This document shows positions 10,695 through 21,213 of a stretch of 23,693 nucleotides of DNA, in pieces; the first letter of the stretch is position 1, and each line of letters starts with the position of its first letter. This stretch comes from Lingula anatina (lineage: Eukaryota; Brachiopoda; Lingulata; Lingulida; Lingulidae). Both the position numbers and the translations under genes were made by a program. The DNA is taken from contig NW_019776139.1 of the NCBI RefSeq assembly GCF_001039355.2, forward strand, positions 74,999-98,691, in the 5' to 3' direction. The notes beneath the pieces were generated by a model. The model searched no databases, was not told where the DNA came from, and worked only from the letters and a program-made list of their open reading frames with translations.

Positions 10695-10731
10695 TGGTCA
10701 AAGTGGTTAAGTTGAAGCTGAAAATCTTCAA
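10695..10731 (+). other. Weak tRNA-Ser/Leu-like remnant (possible SINE head)
   Basis: TGGTCAAAGTGGTTAAG at 10695-10711 resembles the A-box/D-arm of Ser and Leu tRNAs (TGGCCGAGTGGTTAAG from memory). It is followed by a 6-bp stem, TTGAAG 10712-10717 with CTTCAA 10726-10731, in the anticodon-arm position. No T-arm, B box or acceptor stem is recognisable, so it is not a working tRNA gene. Confidence 0.25.
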
Positions 10732-11512
10732 GTCCCCTCCACGAGCCTAAATAATTAATTAATTAATAAACCCCTAAAGTATCACCTTCTCGACTGAGCT
10801 CAAATCAAAGGATTGATCAAAAATGCCATTAGTCCATAAGGTCTGACTGGAGAATATATTTAGAAATGAACATGTTATTCAATTTTTGCGAGTATAAAAT
10901 ATCTGTACTGCAGTAGTGTTATATGATCTCCAAATATCCTAGAGTGATTTCTTCTGGGTCTGTCAACTTCACATTTCTTGCCAATATGCCATGATTTGAG
11001 GATTTAGAATGGAACTTTTTTCCTGCCAATGTGGTGAGTTGTCCAGCCAATGGAAGCTGTCAAATTAACAACTATTCTCTGGTAACTTTTACCGAAAGTA
11101 TCCTAAGAAAGCTAGGAGAGGGCGAGTGAGTGAGAAGTCAAATCAGTTCGTCAAAAATGCCAAGGTTGAGTTAGCTTTATTACTGGCAATATAGACTTTC
11201 CTAAATGGTTAGAAGTTGTTTTGAAAGGACAAAGAGTTATTATTTTTACTGACTTAAGAAAATTTAGCACATGTAGTGTGGTTAATTGCCTTCAGTATAC
11301 GTTTATTACTTTATACATGTACTTCCTTTAGCAAAATTTATAAAAAGAAAATGGAAACGCTTTAAACTGTATCGAGGGACACTTTGTAGACAACATATGC
11401 AATTTACTTTACTAAAACGGACTCCTTATACTCCCAGTACTTTATAGAAACATAATTAAACACACAAATATTTTTAGCATTGGCAACAGGTATTTTTACA
11501 GACTCAATAAAG

Positions 11513-14493
11513 ATGGCATCTAATGACCAGACTCCAAACAGCAGTGATCTCCCAAGAGGGTTGATAGGGAGGACGGGAACTCCAACTGCCAAGGGGGTCA
11601 GGTAGGTCTGTTTTTTGTTAAAACTTGTAACATTTAAAGCCAGCTCTACTAGTGATTTATCTGTGGATTTTTCCCAAGTCATGCTAATGAAACTGTCATC
11701 TTTTCTTTAATTGATATTCATAATTTGCAGTGCCATCTTTAACATTTATTGCCATGATTATCTATTTTTTAGGTTGCCATCACTTAGAGCTCCCAGGGAT
11801 TTGACTCTTGGAGGTGTAAAGAAGAAGACATTTGCTCCCAATATTCCAGTGAGAAAAGACAGAAGCAAGGAAAGGTATACTGGAGTCCCGGTTATTATTG
11901 AACATATACACGGGACATGAATTGGCATAATTAAAACATAAGTAGCAAGGACACTTATCAAACATTTAGATTATTCATCACTTTCTTAAGGGGTCAGTTT
12001 TATATTGACATTTTGTTACAAGAATGAGGTGTTCAAGTCTCCTTAATAAATGTCAATGTGTTTTGATGTTTATTGACCATATTGCTAGCTTTAATGTTTT
12101 ATATTGACATTTTGTTACAAGAATGAGGTGTTCAAGTCTCCTTAATAAATGTCAATGTGTTTTGATGTTTATTGACCATATTGCTAGCTTTAATGTTTTA
12201 TCACTTGCCAATTTGACAGTAATGCATGTGCATATCTTGATTCATCTCAATAGACCTGTTTGCCAAATATATTATTTTCTTTCATTTAGTATTTATAAAA
12301 CATTTTTTCATGCAATCTTTAAGTTGGTTTATAGTCAGATTATCAAGCAGGTCTTATTTTCATCATTGCAGAAGTACAGGTGAAACTCCAGAACCTAAGC
12401 CTAGTCCTGGTAGTACAAGGAAAGATAGAGGAGGGGGAGATGGAGCTCGGGGAAGAGGGAGAGGACGAGGAAGGGGTAGGGGAAGAGGCAGAGGAGAGGT
12501 TTTGCAGTCCCATTCAATTTTTGAACAAGGACCTACAGAAAGGCTGCAAGCAAGAGGTTTGTACATTTATATTTTATCTATTAAGCCAAATGTTAAGCAC
12601 ATTAAAAATTGGTAATAAAGATGTAAAATATTGCACTACTTTTTGCAGATTTTTTCTTGATTCAATTTAATTTTTTTAGGCTCAAATTATCTAGCACTTC
12701 AGCCATAAGAAGTTTGATCCTAGAGCTAGTCCAGTAAAGAAAAAAAGGCTTATCTAATATCAGAACTTATTAGTACGTATATTTTGGAGAATAAGATTAG
12801 GTTTGTTATAGCAGATATTTCAAATCTGTTCAGGGTCATCAGGCTACACTGAGACGAGAGAGAGAGGGGATTCCTCAACATCTAAACTTTCTGTGAAGAG
12901 GGAGAAGACAGAAAATGAAGACACCAAAAGAATACTGGATAACTTGCTTCGAGATGATGTAAGAAGTCTTGAAAATAAATTTTTTGAAAATATATTAAGC
13001 AATGCATTAAACAATTTTAATGTCAGTTTTCATTTTTTTTATTTAGTTTAGAAGAGATTATATATTAAGGTTTAATTTACGTATCCATGTTACCTTAAAA
13101 TGGCACTTAGCAATGAAAGTTGTAGATGAATTTTGTCAAAATTTCTATTTTGTTTATTTTTTTCAGTTTATAGATTTTGGTGACATGTCAGGTGCTGACG
13201 AGGGACTTAATCCAGTGGCCTTACCTCTGGCAACCTCAGTGAAAAAAGAACCACAGTTGGAAACAGATGCAATAAAATGTAAGAATTTTTAAATAATATG
13301 TGTATTAGTTATGTGAAGAGTTGCTTCTGGAAGGACATATTGCTTGTATAGAAGACCTTGCACAGATGCATGTTATTTGTTTAGATTATAAAAATACTTC
13401 AAAGTTTTAAAAACTTTCTTAAATTTTTTTCAATAGTTTATCATTTCTGTATAATACAGCTGAGCCAATGGAGGTGGACGAGGAGGATAAGACAAACATT
13501 CCAACTGTGTCTTCAAAGCCTGTTAAGCAGGTGCCGCAGAAGCCAAAACCAGTAGAAAAAGAAAAAACCTGTTCAGAAATATTTGCTAAAGCTGAAAAAT
13601 CAGGTATTGATGGAAAATAGAGTGTCTCCTTATTGTTTTCTGATTGTGATTTTGGTAGTGTTTGATTTGCAAATTCATAAACTCATTTGAATTTGAGCAT
13701 ATTTAAGTAAGAATAGTCATGATAAGAATTGTATATATTAGATTGAAAATGTGTTTATTTCCTCTTTCCTGTAGAGACAGGCCAGCTGTTATTTTTCCAC
13801 CTGCCTGACTCTCTGCCCGGTGTTCCCCCACCCAGGGAGGAGGCAGAGGTCAAGGGAAAAGAGGGGGCTTCGTCCACCAAAATGGACACGGATGAGGTGG
13901 GTTCTTTAAATTAGCTTGCTTTCAACTTGAGAAGAGCAAGTATACATCATACTTTAGCAGAGTGCACAAACTTGGCCCTTTGAATGAAAATACTCTCTTT
14001 TGATGAAGTACTTGAACTTTTCCACTTTTTTTAAGGCCAAGTTATGTGATCAAATGGGAAAATCCAGCCTTCGGGACTTTTCAGAAGGTTACATTGGGAA
14101 ACTACAGGTGTTGAAGTCAGGAAAAACGAGATTAATGCTGGGAAATGTCACTCTTGATGTTGCCATGGGAACACCATGTGGCTTTTTGCAGGTAATTTGC
14201 TGTAAGATAAATTACTTGGGGCAGTTCCTCGGAAACCAGACCAATCTTTATTCGTTTTTTATTTGATAAACCCAGATGTACTGTTTAAACATTTCTGTAG
14301 AAATTTAAGTAGAAATTTAATCATTACAATAAAATTTTTTCATAAATATATAAATCTTTCCTTTCAGGACCTTGTATCAGTGAGGATAGGAGAAGACGGC
14401 ACCGGAGACATGACGGTTTTGGGACGTGTAAATGACAGACTTGTTTGTACACCAGACTTTGAAAGCCTTCTGAATTCGCAGAGCAAAAGCTGA
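11513..14493 (+). CDS. POLR3D: DNA-directed RNA polymerase III subunit RPC4
   Basis: Nine exons: 11513-11601, 11773-11874, 12372-12556, 12834-12958, 13167-13278, 13460-13603, 13775-13896, 14036-14191 and 14368-14493 (stop TGA), 386 residues; the human protein is about 398. ATG 11513 lies in AAGATGG, a strong context. Landmarks: LPSLRAPRDLTLGGVKKKTF near residue 30-50, an RG-dipeptide tract at about 90-105, then QSHSIFEQGP at 109-118, which is highly conserved in RPC4; an acidic/Pro-Lys linker with SEPMEVDEED; and a C-terminal RPC4 domain from about 255 (QLLFFHLPDSLPG, SLRDFSEGYIGKLQVLKSGK, LVSVR). RPC4 pairs with RPC5 (POLR3E) as a TFIIF-like subcomplex of Pol III, needed for initiation, termination and reinitiation on tRNA and 5S genes. 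The RG tract and linker are probably disordered. Confidence 0.94.
11997..12194. repeat. Exact 99-bp tandem duplication in POLR3D intron 2
   Basis: A 99-bp unit (starting GTTTTATATTGACATTTTG) occurs twice head to tail, 11997-12095 and 12096-12194, with no mismatch by eye, plus a partial third start (GTTTTAT) at 12195. It is wholly intronic. Perfect identity means a very recent duplication or an assembly artefact. Confidence 0.92.
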
Positions 14494-15337
14494 TATTAGC
14501 CGGTCGTATTTAATGATTTCATATCATAAATTGACAGGGCTGTTGAAAATAGTGTGTGGATTTCTTTTTCGCCACGCTTCAGAATATTTGCCAAATTATA
14601 TTCTCATTGAAATTGTCAATTACATAATAGTTGAAACATTTTCAAAGCAGAGAAGTAGTAAGAACAGGCTCATGCAGTCATGAAGTCCACTTGTTGGCGT
14701 TACATGTGCATTGAATATATTATTTTTATCGGCAATTTTGTTTTACATGCGACAGAGAGTGAATTCAAGTGTTTTGGCATCGTTTTTTCCCGAGAGGACT
14801 TATAGTTTCTTCCCAGATAGATGAGTTTAATGTTATATCTATTGGTTATACGCCCTTTTTTATAGCTGATTTGATCTTTGATATTTGATATTCTACCAGA
14901 TTTGGTTTGCCGTTAAAGGAAAAGATCAAAACGATGATCTCATAGTTTCAGAACTTTGAAAGCTGCATTGGACAATAAAGCGACAAATAAGGCGATGTTT
15001 AGAATTGTACTTTAAAGGTGCTTTGAATTGTTTTCAGTAGTCAATTCTTATCAGAACGGAGTCGGAATTGATTTGAAAAATAGTATAAGAGAAGAGGTTA
15101 ATGGAGTTGACGAACCACTCCATACCTATTGTGATTTATGTAAAGAATAGTTGGACTTGACCTCTCATCCTTTTGATGCCACTTCTGTGTAAAAGAGGAT
15201 GCATGACCAGTGAAGCGTTTGCCATTTTGACTGCATTGAATTTCGAACAAATTTTGTTTTTTTTCTTCGGGGCCGAGTTTTAAGGCGATATTAACCGCGG
15301 CGTGTTTAATCCTATCGCTCTGTGTTCTGGAATCAAA
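14494..15337 (+). promoter_or_regulatory. POLR3D 3' UTR and globin 5' flank
   Basis: AATAAA at 14974-14979, about 480 nt after the POLR3D stop, is the best poly(A) signal. The remaining 360 bp should hold the globin promoter and 5' UTR. No TATA box or other gene is evident. Confidence 0.5.
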
Positions 15338-18017
15338 ATGGCGAACCTTCTGCTGAGAAAATCCAGAGAATCGGTAAGTAAATGTCTAGTTTTCAGTCTG
15401 CAGACTACATGTATCCCAGGGATGTCTCTCAGGGGTTTTTCATTAGATTTTTACGTATAATTCTCTGGTCATTCTGTGCACATTTCTGTCCAGCGGGAAA
15501 ATTAAAAGTCATCACCCAAATGACCTCTGGCGGAGAATAAATATACATGTGCACCCTTGGTCTGGTCCTTGTTTCTGTCAATACCAAGACGTCTCAAATG
15601 TGGTGCAAGTCATTTAATGATTAACAGGGGGAGTTATTGGTGCGATATACTCTCATTAGGTTTGGTCGCCTTAAACAATCGACTTCTTCAGGTCTTTTTT
15701 CTTTTTCAATTTGGTCAAACGATATGTTTTCCAGCAACGATTCCCCGTGCACAATCTCTATCTTTTATCGTTATTATCCCTTTATTGCCTTTTTGGAATC
15801 GATGCAATTTTACATACATCGCAAATATGTATAGATATTTATAGATAGTGAAGTTACCTTTATCAGTTCTTTCTGGCCAATATCGGTACGTTCAAATCTC
15901 TGTGACGCATCGGAAACCATTGAAATAAATATTGTAGAAGATTCGAAGATTCAAGGGTAAATGCACTTTCAAAAATCATACAACGGACCAAGAGAGTTGG
16001 AAAAAAAAAGCCCGGCAACGTGTCGTCACGCGTGGAGGATTTTAAATGCAGTTTCATGTTACCCAATGCCAATACAATGAGCAACTCGTGCTAAAATCAT
16101 TTTTCATTTTAAACGACCCAAAACTGTCGCTTTACGACTTGCGTCTTACCCCTTGCAGAGAAAATGACAACCGTTATCATGACCTTATCCCCTAGACAAT
16201 TTGGGTTCAAACAAATCAAGTGATTCTTAAATAGCTTGTTGAAAGACGATTTTTCCTAGTCAAAATGGTAAAACGATAAACCCTGGGTACACTTTTGAGA
16301 TTCTGATCCTTCAGTGAACATACATTATGATAGAAAGAAAAGTGCACGCATCTGTTCCATAGATATTTATTATTCTTCGCCTGAGTTACGGACTCCGTTT
16401 CTAGTTGAGAGGGATCTTCTTCCGGCTTACCGAAGGGATCCTTTGATAACAAAAACGCCTTCATATTTGCAGTATCGATATTGAAGCGTGGAACAGGATG
16501 ACACTTAAGCAAACAAAGGTAAGAGCGAAAGGAGGAATCGGGGTTTGTGTGTGTGTGTTGCTTTTTTTTTTCTAATTTACGATTCACGAAAGTATGGAAA
16601 ATGATATAAGCCATTTCTCTCCATCTTTCATTCAGGTTAGCTATGACGAGCAGTGTGAAGTGATGTTGATTCAGTAAGTATTGGACTCGTTTTGTAGAAA
16701 AATGTTTTTTAGTATTAGAGGGTTTAGACGATGACAAATCTTATTAAATTTCTATTACATTACATGGCTATTGATTCTTGTTCTAAAATGGGACTATATG
16801 TATAAAACAAGGCAGATGCGTTCCAGATTTAGATTTAACCATTTTTGTCTTTGTTAAAACATTTTAGGTTGTATGAACGGGTGCGTTATGTCAGATACGG
16901 TGAAAAACTTAATTTTACTCCTTCCGAACGCACGTCACTCCGACTAAGCTGGAATGCCTGGATCGGAGGAAATCCGTCTCAAAGGGGATTTCAAATGTTC
17001 CTAAGGTATACATTAGTTTCTCAAGTTTTTTTTTATTATTATGAAAATAAGACTTTCATACAAAAGTATACGTTTTGTTTTATTTGCATATGATGTACAT
17101 ACTATTTCGAGGGACTGTCAAGTCACCATGGGAACCTAGTATACATTACATAATAGTTGGCAAATGTCGGATAGAATATGTCTGAAAAGTTTCGCTTTTG
17201 GTTTTTCATTTTACCACTTTCACCTGGATCTGACGTCAATGTGTTACAGAATGTTCAAAAGTCATCCCGAAACCCAACTTGCCTTTGAGTTTGCGAAGGG
17301 CTCTTCTCTGGCTTATCTCCAGAACAGCTCGCGCCTACTGTTTCATGTGAACAGGGTGGTGAAGTACATAGGCAAAGTTATTGAAAATCTGGATTCCCCT
17401 GAAGAGGTTGTGCCTGTTTTGCTGCAGTTGGGCGCAATGCATGGACCTCGCAGATTCAATGTGCCGTCAGGATATTTCCCGGTACGAAATCTCAACTAGC
17501 ACAATTTTGATTGTGTGTACGCGTCCATTGCAACGGTTGTCACTTCGTATTACCTCTTCTCTTCAAAACACGTTTAAAAGATTTTTCAGGCAACATATTT
17601 AAGGTTACATCATATAGCCAATTTGCCAAGACGATGAAATTTGACTGCGTAATCTGGATATTTGTATTGATGGAACATCATTCAAATCAAAACTAACGCG
17701 TTTTCACCCCCCCCCCCCCCGGGTTTTGTTGGTTTCCAAAACAGTTGTCCAGTGTTAAAATGTTTCACACTAGTATAGAAATAATAATACAACAGTGCAA
17801 GACAAACCTTTGTTAAAATGGTCATAATGACTCGAGAACAGTTGCCGTCACTGATAGTTTCTTTCCACAAATTTTACAGCATCTTGGAGTAGCTATGCGG
17901 GAACTTATGAGAGAGTCGCTTGGAAACTGGACGGAAGACCTCAACAAATTATGGGACGAATTGTACCAGTGGATAATCCAACGTCTTATAGAGGGACAGC
18001 AGAGGGTAGAAAGCTAA
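15338..18017 (+). CDS. Globin, globin-X/neuroglobin-like
   Basis: Five exons: 15338-15373, 16636-16673, 16868-17005, 17250-17481 and 17880-18017 (stop TAA), 193 residues. Phases are 0, 2, 2 and 0, each with a good donor and acceptor. The fold landmarks are all present: helix A FTPSERTSLRLSW (41-53), Pro C2 at 77 in SHPET, Phe CD1 at 83, His E7 at 103 with Val E11 at 107, proximal His F8 at 135 in LQLGAMHG, and NWTEDLNKLWDELYQW in helix H. The E7-F8 spacing of 32 equals that of neuroglobin, so bis-histidyl heme coordination is plausible. A 40-residue N-terminal extension precedes helix A, as in globin X, but there is no Gly2 for myristoylation. The family binds O2/NO or handles reactive species; the exact role is unknown. 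Exon 2 (38 nt) is inferred only from splice sites and phase. Intron 1 (1.26 kb) contains nothing else I can call. Confidence 0.88.
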
Positions 18018-18180
18018 CCACTAGAAACTAATTTCAGCAGACGATAAATTAGGAACACTCGAAATCCAGATTTAAAGCCCCAGCAGCAAAATATGAATAC
18101 AAATAGATGAAAAATTTTACAAAATTTATTGGATATACAGTTGAACTATTTTACAATCTACAGTGTCAATATGAATGAAT

Positions 18181-18186
18181 AATAAA
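18181..18186 (+). terminator. Poly(A) signal AATAAA for the globin gene
   Basis: AATAAA lies 164 nt after the globin stop codon, a typical 3' UTR distance. A minus-strand AATAAA (TTTATT at 18125-18130) could serve H2A.Z, whose stop is at 18547; if so the two 3' UTRs overlap. I see no gene in the rest of 18187-18546. Confidence 0.55.
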
Positions 18187-18546
18187 AATGGATGTATTTC
18201 CTTTTTTGCTAGTTTTCCTAATCCTCACAGATACAGTCAACATACCTAGGGAAAAAAGACACGAACATGACATAGAACATCTAAATAATAAAATGAGACT
18301 AAAACGTCAGAGTCATCTACTCTCAGTCCATCCTTTCTCACAAAATCATTTTCAATGCCTGATACACTGTTTCATTTTGGTACTAATTTAAAAGGAATGT
18401 CATTTGTTCCACAAGCATTGAAAAGGCTTGGTGATGCCCCCATGAACTGTCAGCCTCTCCCCTCTCCACTATCTGTGCACCGAGACCAGACCATGGATAT
18501 GTACAAGGGAGTGTGCATGTTATAGTAGATTATGGCTGCCTAGACA

Positions 18547-20629
18547 CTATGAGGCTTTCTGGGATCCCTTCTTTCCAATCAACGACTTGTGGATGTGAGG
18601 GATGACACCTGGAAGAGAAAATCAAGAAATAATGTACACAAATTGTAGAGCAAAATCAGAAACTTTTCAAACAACACCAAGTCCAACAACCATATCAGTG
18701 TTTACAACCTTGTAGGTAAAGTGTCCCTCTTATATAATATTGATAACAGGTCATAACACTTACCACCACCAGCTATGGTTGCCTTGATGAGTGAATCCAA
18801 CTCTTCATCACCACGAATGGCCAACTGCAAGTGACGGGGTGTGATACGCTTCACTTTAAGATCTTTACTAGCATTGCCTGCCAACTCTAACACCTGAAAT
18901 ACATCAGAAATTACTTAAACCCCAGGTTTAAAACTTGCCTTCACTTCTAATAGAGACTACAACCCTCCACAAGAAAAGGTAAGAAAAACCAAATGCACAT
19001 CTTGCCCATTGTTAAAAGCTTTTGAAACCAAATGTATTCATGTGACAAGAATGCAACGACAAGCCATAATCAAAATACTACAAAATCAGCTACACATTGT
19101 CCAGACATTTCTGCTGTATGTGCGATACGTGAACACCACATTAAATGGGCACCCTAACTTCCAAATAGAGGAATTACACTTTGTTATAGTAGAGACTAGA
19201 GCAGACAAACTAGACACCTACTTCTGCTGTGAGGTATTCTAGGATGGCTGCACTGTAGACAGCGGCAGTGGCTCCTACCCTCCCGTGGCTGGTTGTCCTG
19301 TTCTTCAGATGTCTGTGGATACGGCCCACTGGGAACTGCAAAGAAAAAAATGTTATTATGAGGAGTATTCATTCTGAGATCACTGCAGTTCAGTTAATTT
19401 TTACCAAATACTAACGCTGCCATAATTTAAGGGAGCAAGCAATGGGGAGGGGAGGGGGTACATAGTTCAAAATTGCATTGCTATTTTATATATACCAGAA
19501 AATTATCACCAAATGTGCCAAGCATTGTTAAGGGATTTTAACCAGTCATAATGCTGCAATGTGCAAAATTTGTTGCATCACTTTTCATCAGACATTAAAT
19601 ACAATGTAAGTTTTAAATTTGTTATACGAAGAGAACAGTGAACGTAAATAATTACTGAAACTGTGCACATTACACAATTTAACAGATGTACCAGACTGAA
19701 GTAAAACAGAACAAATAACACAAATAAAACTTCAAAAATAACATCAATTAATGACAAACAGGGATTCTAAAAAATTTATAACATGCCAGGCATTACAATA
19801 CATCCTATCTGTCTATTAAATATTAAATCCTGTCTATTGATCAATTTGGTAAAAAATTATTTCAATTCATCAAGATGAAATAGAAGTTGCCAGTTTTATC
19901 TATAGTTGCTATGTTAATTTGGATATAAACAAAAGAAAAGAATCCTATTGAGATTTACAACCCTCCTGTTAGAAATACTTTGAAGGTATAAACACTCAAA
20001 CGTCGTGAATTAACTAAAAAATTGCTAGGTAGAATAATGGGGCTTATAACATCAACCGCAGAAACCTCATTCATTATTAGGTCAAAACACAGAACTACCC
20101 AAAGAAAACTAGGTCAAAATGCCGACTGGCTACATATACATTAAATCTGTAAAATCTTTCAAGGATCTTGTGTAGTAAAGGCCTACTATACACCCTTAGT
20201 AATATGCAATATATTTGATGATCATCTCACAAGAGGAAGCAAGTGAAAACAAAGAAATGAAATGTAAACAATGAGAAGCCCGCCAAATTTTGAACTACGA
20301 TTGTCAAAATTCATGTCCATTTCTTGAATGTTATGAAGTCTATTGATCATGTCAGTGCCAAAAGGGTTTATATGATAATATCGCAACTCTACCTGTAGTC
20401 CTGCTCTTGCTGAACGGGAAACGGCCTTCGCCTTAGCCTTTCCAGAATCTTTACCTGCTTTACCGCCAGCCTACATAAGGAAATAAATATTGCTTTATTT
20501 TGAAATTATAGTAGACACAATGACAAATTAAGGATAAAAATTATCACAATTGTTTGCTTTTTTAAAATGCATAAATCTGCAATAATGATGGTGTCTAAAA
20601 ACGTACGATTTTTACAGATACTTTACCAT
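18547..20629 (-). CDS. H2AZ: Histone variant H2A.Z
   Basis: Five coding exons on the minus strand: 20629-20627 (ATG only), 20470-20393, 19335-19222, 18893-18764 and 18608-18547 (stop TAG), 128 residues, exactly the usual H2A.Z length. The protein is almost the same as vertebrate H2A.Z: N-terminal [40 protein letters not shown], then the variant-specific [20 protein letters not shown] and [17 protein letters not shown], then [14 protein letters not shown] with tail SQKAS. The extended acidic patch and the lack of a canonical H2A C-terminal tail separate it from replicative H2A and from H2A.X (no SQ-E/D-phi end). H2A.Z replaces H2A in nucleosomes at promoters and regulatory sites, deposited by SWR1/SRCAP complexes. 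The presence of introns, and no sign of a histone stem-loop after the stop, fits replication-independent expression. Confidence 0.96.
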
Positions 20630-20690
20630 TTCGTTTGTGTATACGTCCTACAGCCTTGAACGTAGCCGCTACAATGGAGGGAAAGCGTGG

Positions 20691-20729
20691 GTCACGTGAC
20701 AATGTTTTGAACTGATGACGTAGTTCAAA
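20691..20729. promoter_or_regulatory. Palindromic promoter elements upstream of H2A.Z
   Basis: GTCACGTGAC at 20691-20700 is a perfect 10-bp palindrome with a CACGTG E-box, 62 bp upstream of the H2A.Z ATG. Six bases further on, TTTGAACT (20706-20713) and AGTTCAAA (20722-20729) form a perfect inverted repeat around GATGACGT, which contains the CRE-like TGACGT. The position suits a core promoter or 5' UTR; binding factors are inferred, not shown. Confidence 0.45.
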
Positions 20730-21213
20730 TCATCCTATCAGATGAAAGAACTGAAACGAGTGATGACATCTAGCGCGAGAAAAAGGAAAGTTTCCATAAA
20801 TAGTACTACGTCTGCGGTTTCAGTCTCGTAATGGTTTGTTTTTATTTTGTCTGCCGTGATATCTGCTTTTCCTATCAATCAGATAATCTACAATTAGACA
20901 AAACGTACATCACCTAACTTGAACATTTTAATTGACTCTTTGGTCTTCATCTTGAAAAGTGTTTCGAATTTTTCGCTTGTTTGACATTAGAACATCCCCT
21001 GACCCCGAGTTGCAGTGCCCCCTCTATGCGATTTGTCTATTGCATTCACTATTAATGAAGACAGGTAAGAAAAACCATATTGGTTTGAGGTAGGCTACCA
21101 TCATAAATCATTACTTTAAAGCTAAATAAAACTATCCCAACATGTTTCTTTTGTTTTCAATTCTAATTCTGCATAAATTTATTGTTATCTCTATAGGGCC
21201 TACTCAGTAGCCT
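20730..21213. other. Gene-free flank between H2A.Z and the foldback element
   Basis: No open reading frame, splice pattern or repeat that I can support. It probably holds the distal H2A.Z promoter. Confidence 0.4.

Larger units (their letters stand above)
8714..11512. other. Intergenic region without a recognisable gene
   Basis: This region holds the 5' flank of the dispanin gene on the left and of POLR3D on the right. Open reading frames here (for example 9195-9569, 124 codons) show no domain, biased composition or splice-supported extension. Identifiable structure is limited to the hairpin at 10590-10668, a tRNA-like remnant at 10695-10731 and a short TTAA-rich stretch near 10750. Confidence 0.6.

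Noticed and set aside
11997-12198. CRISPR-like or satellite array
   Set aside because: There are only two directly adjacent copies with no spacers, in a eukaryotic intron.
12363-12566. Minus-strand Pro/Leu-rich frame
   Set aside because: It is the antisense of the POLR3D RG-repeat exon; the repeats come from the purine-rich coding strand.
16216-16737. 173-codon open frame on the minus strand
   Set aside because: It lies antisense to a globin intron and its small second exon, with no recognisable domain and a composition like translated intron sequence. It is most likely chance, although it is the longest unexplained frame in the window.
19009-19242. 77-codon open frame (+)
   Set aside because: It overlaps the antisense strand of the H2A.Z third exon and its intron, so it is a shadow.
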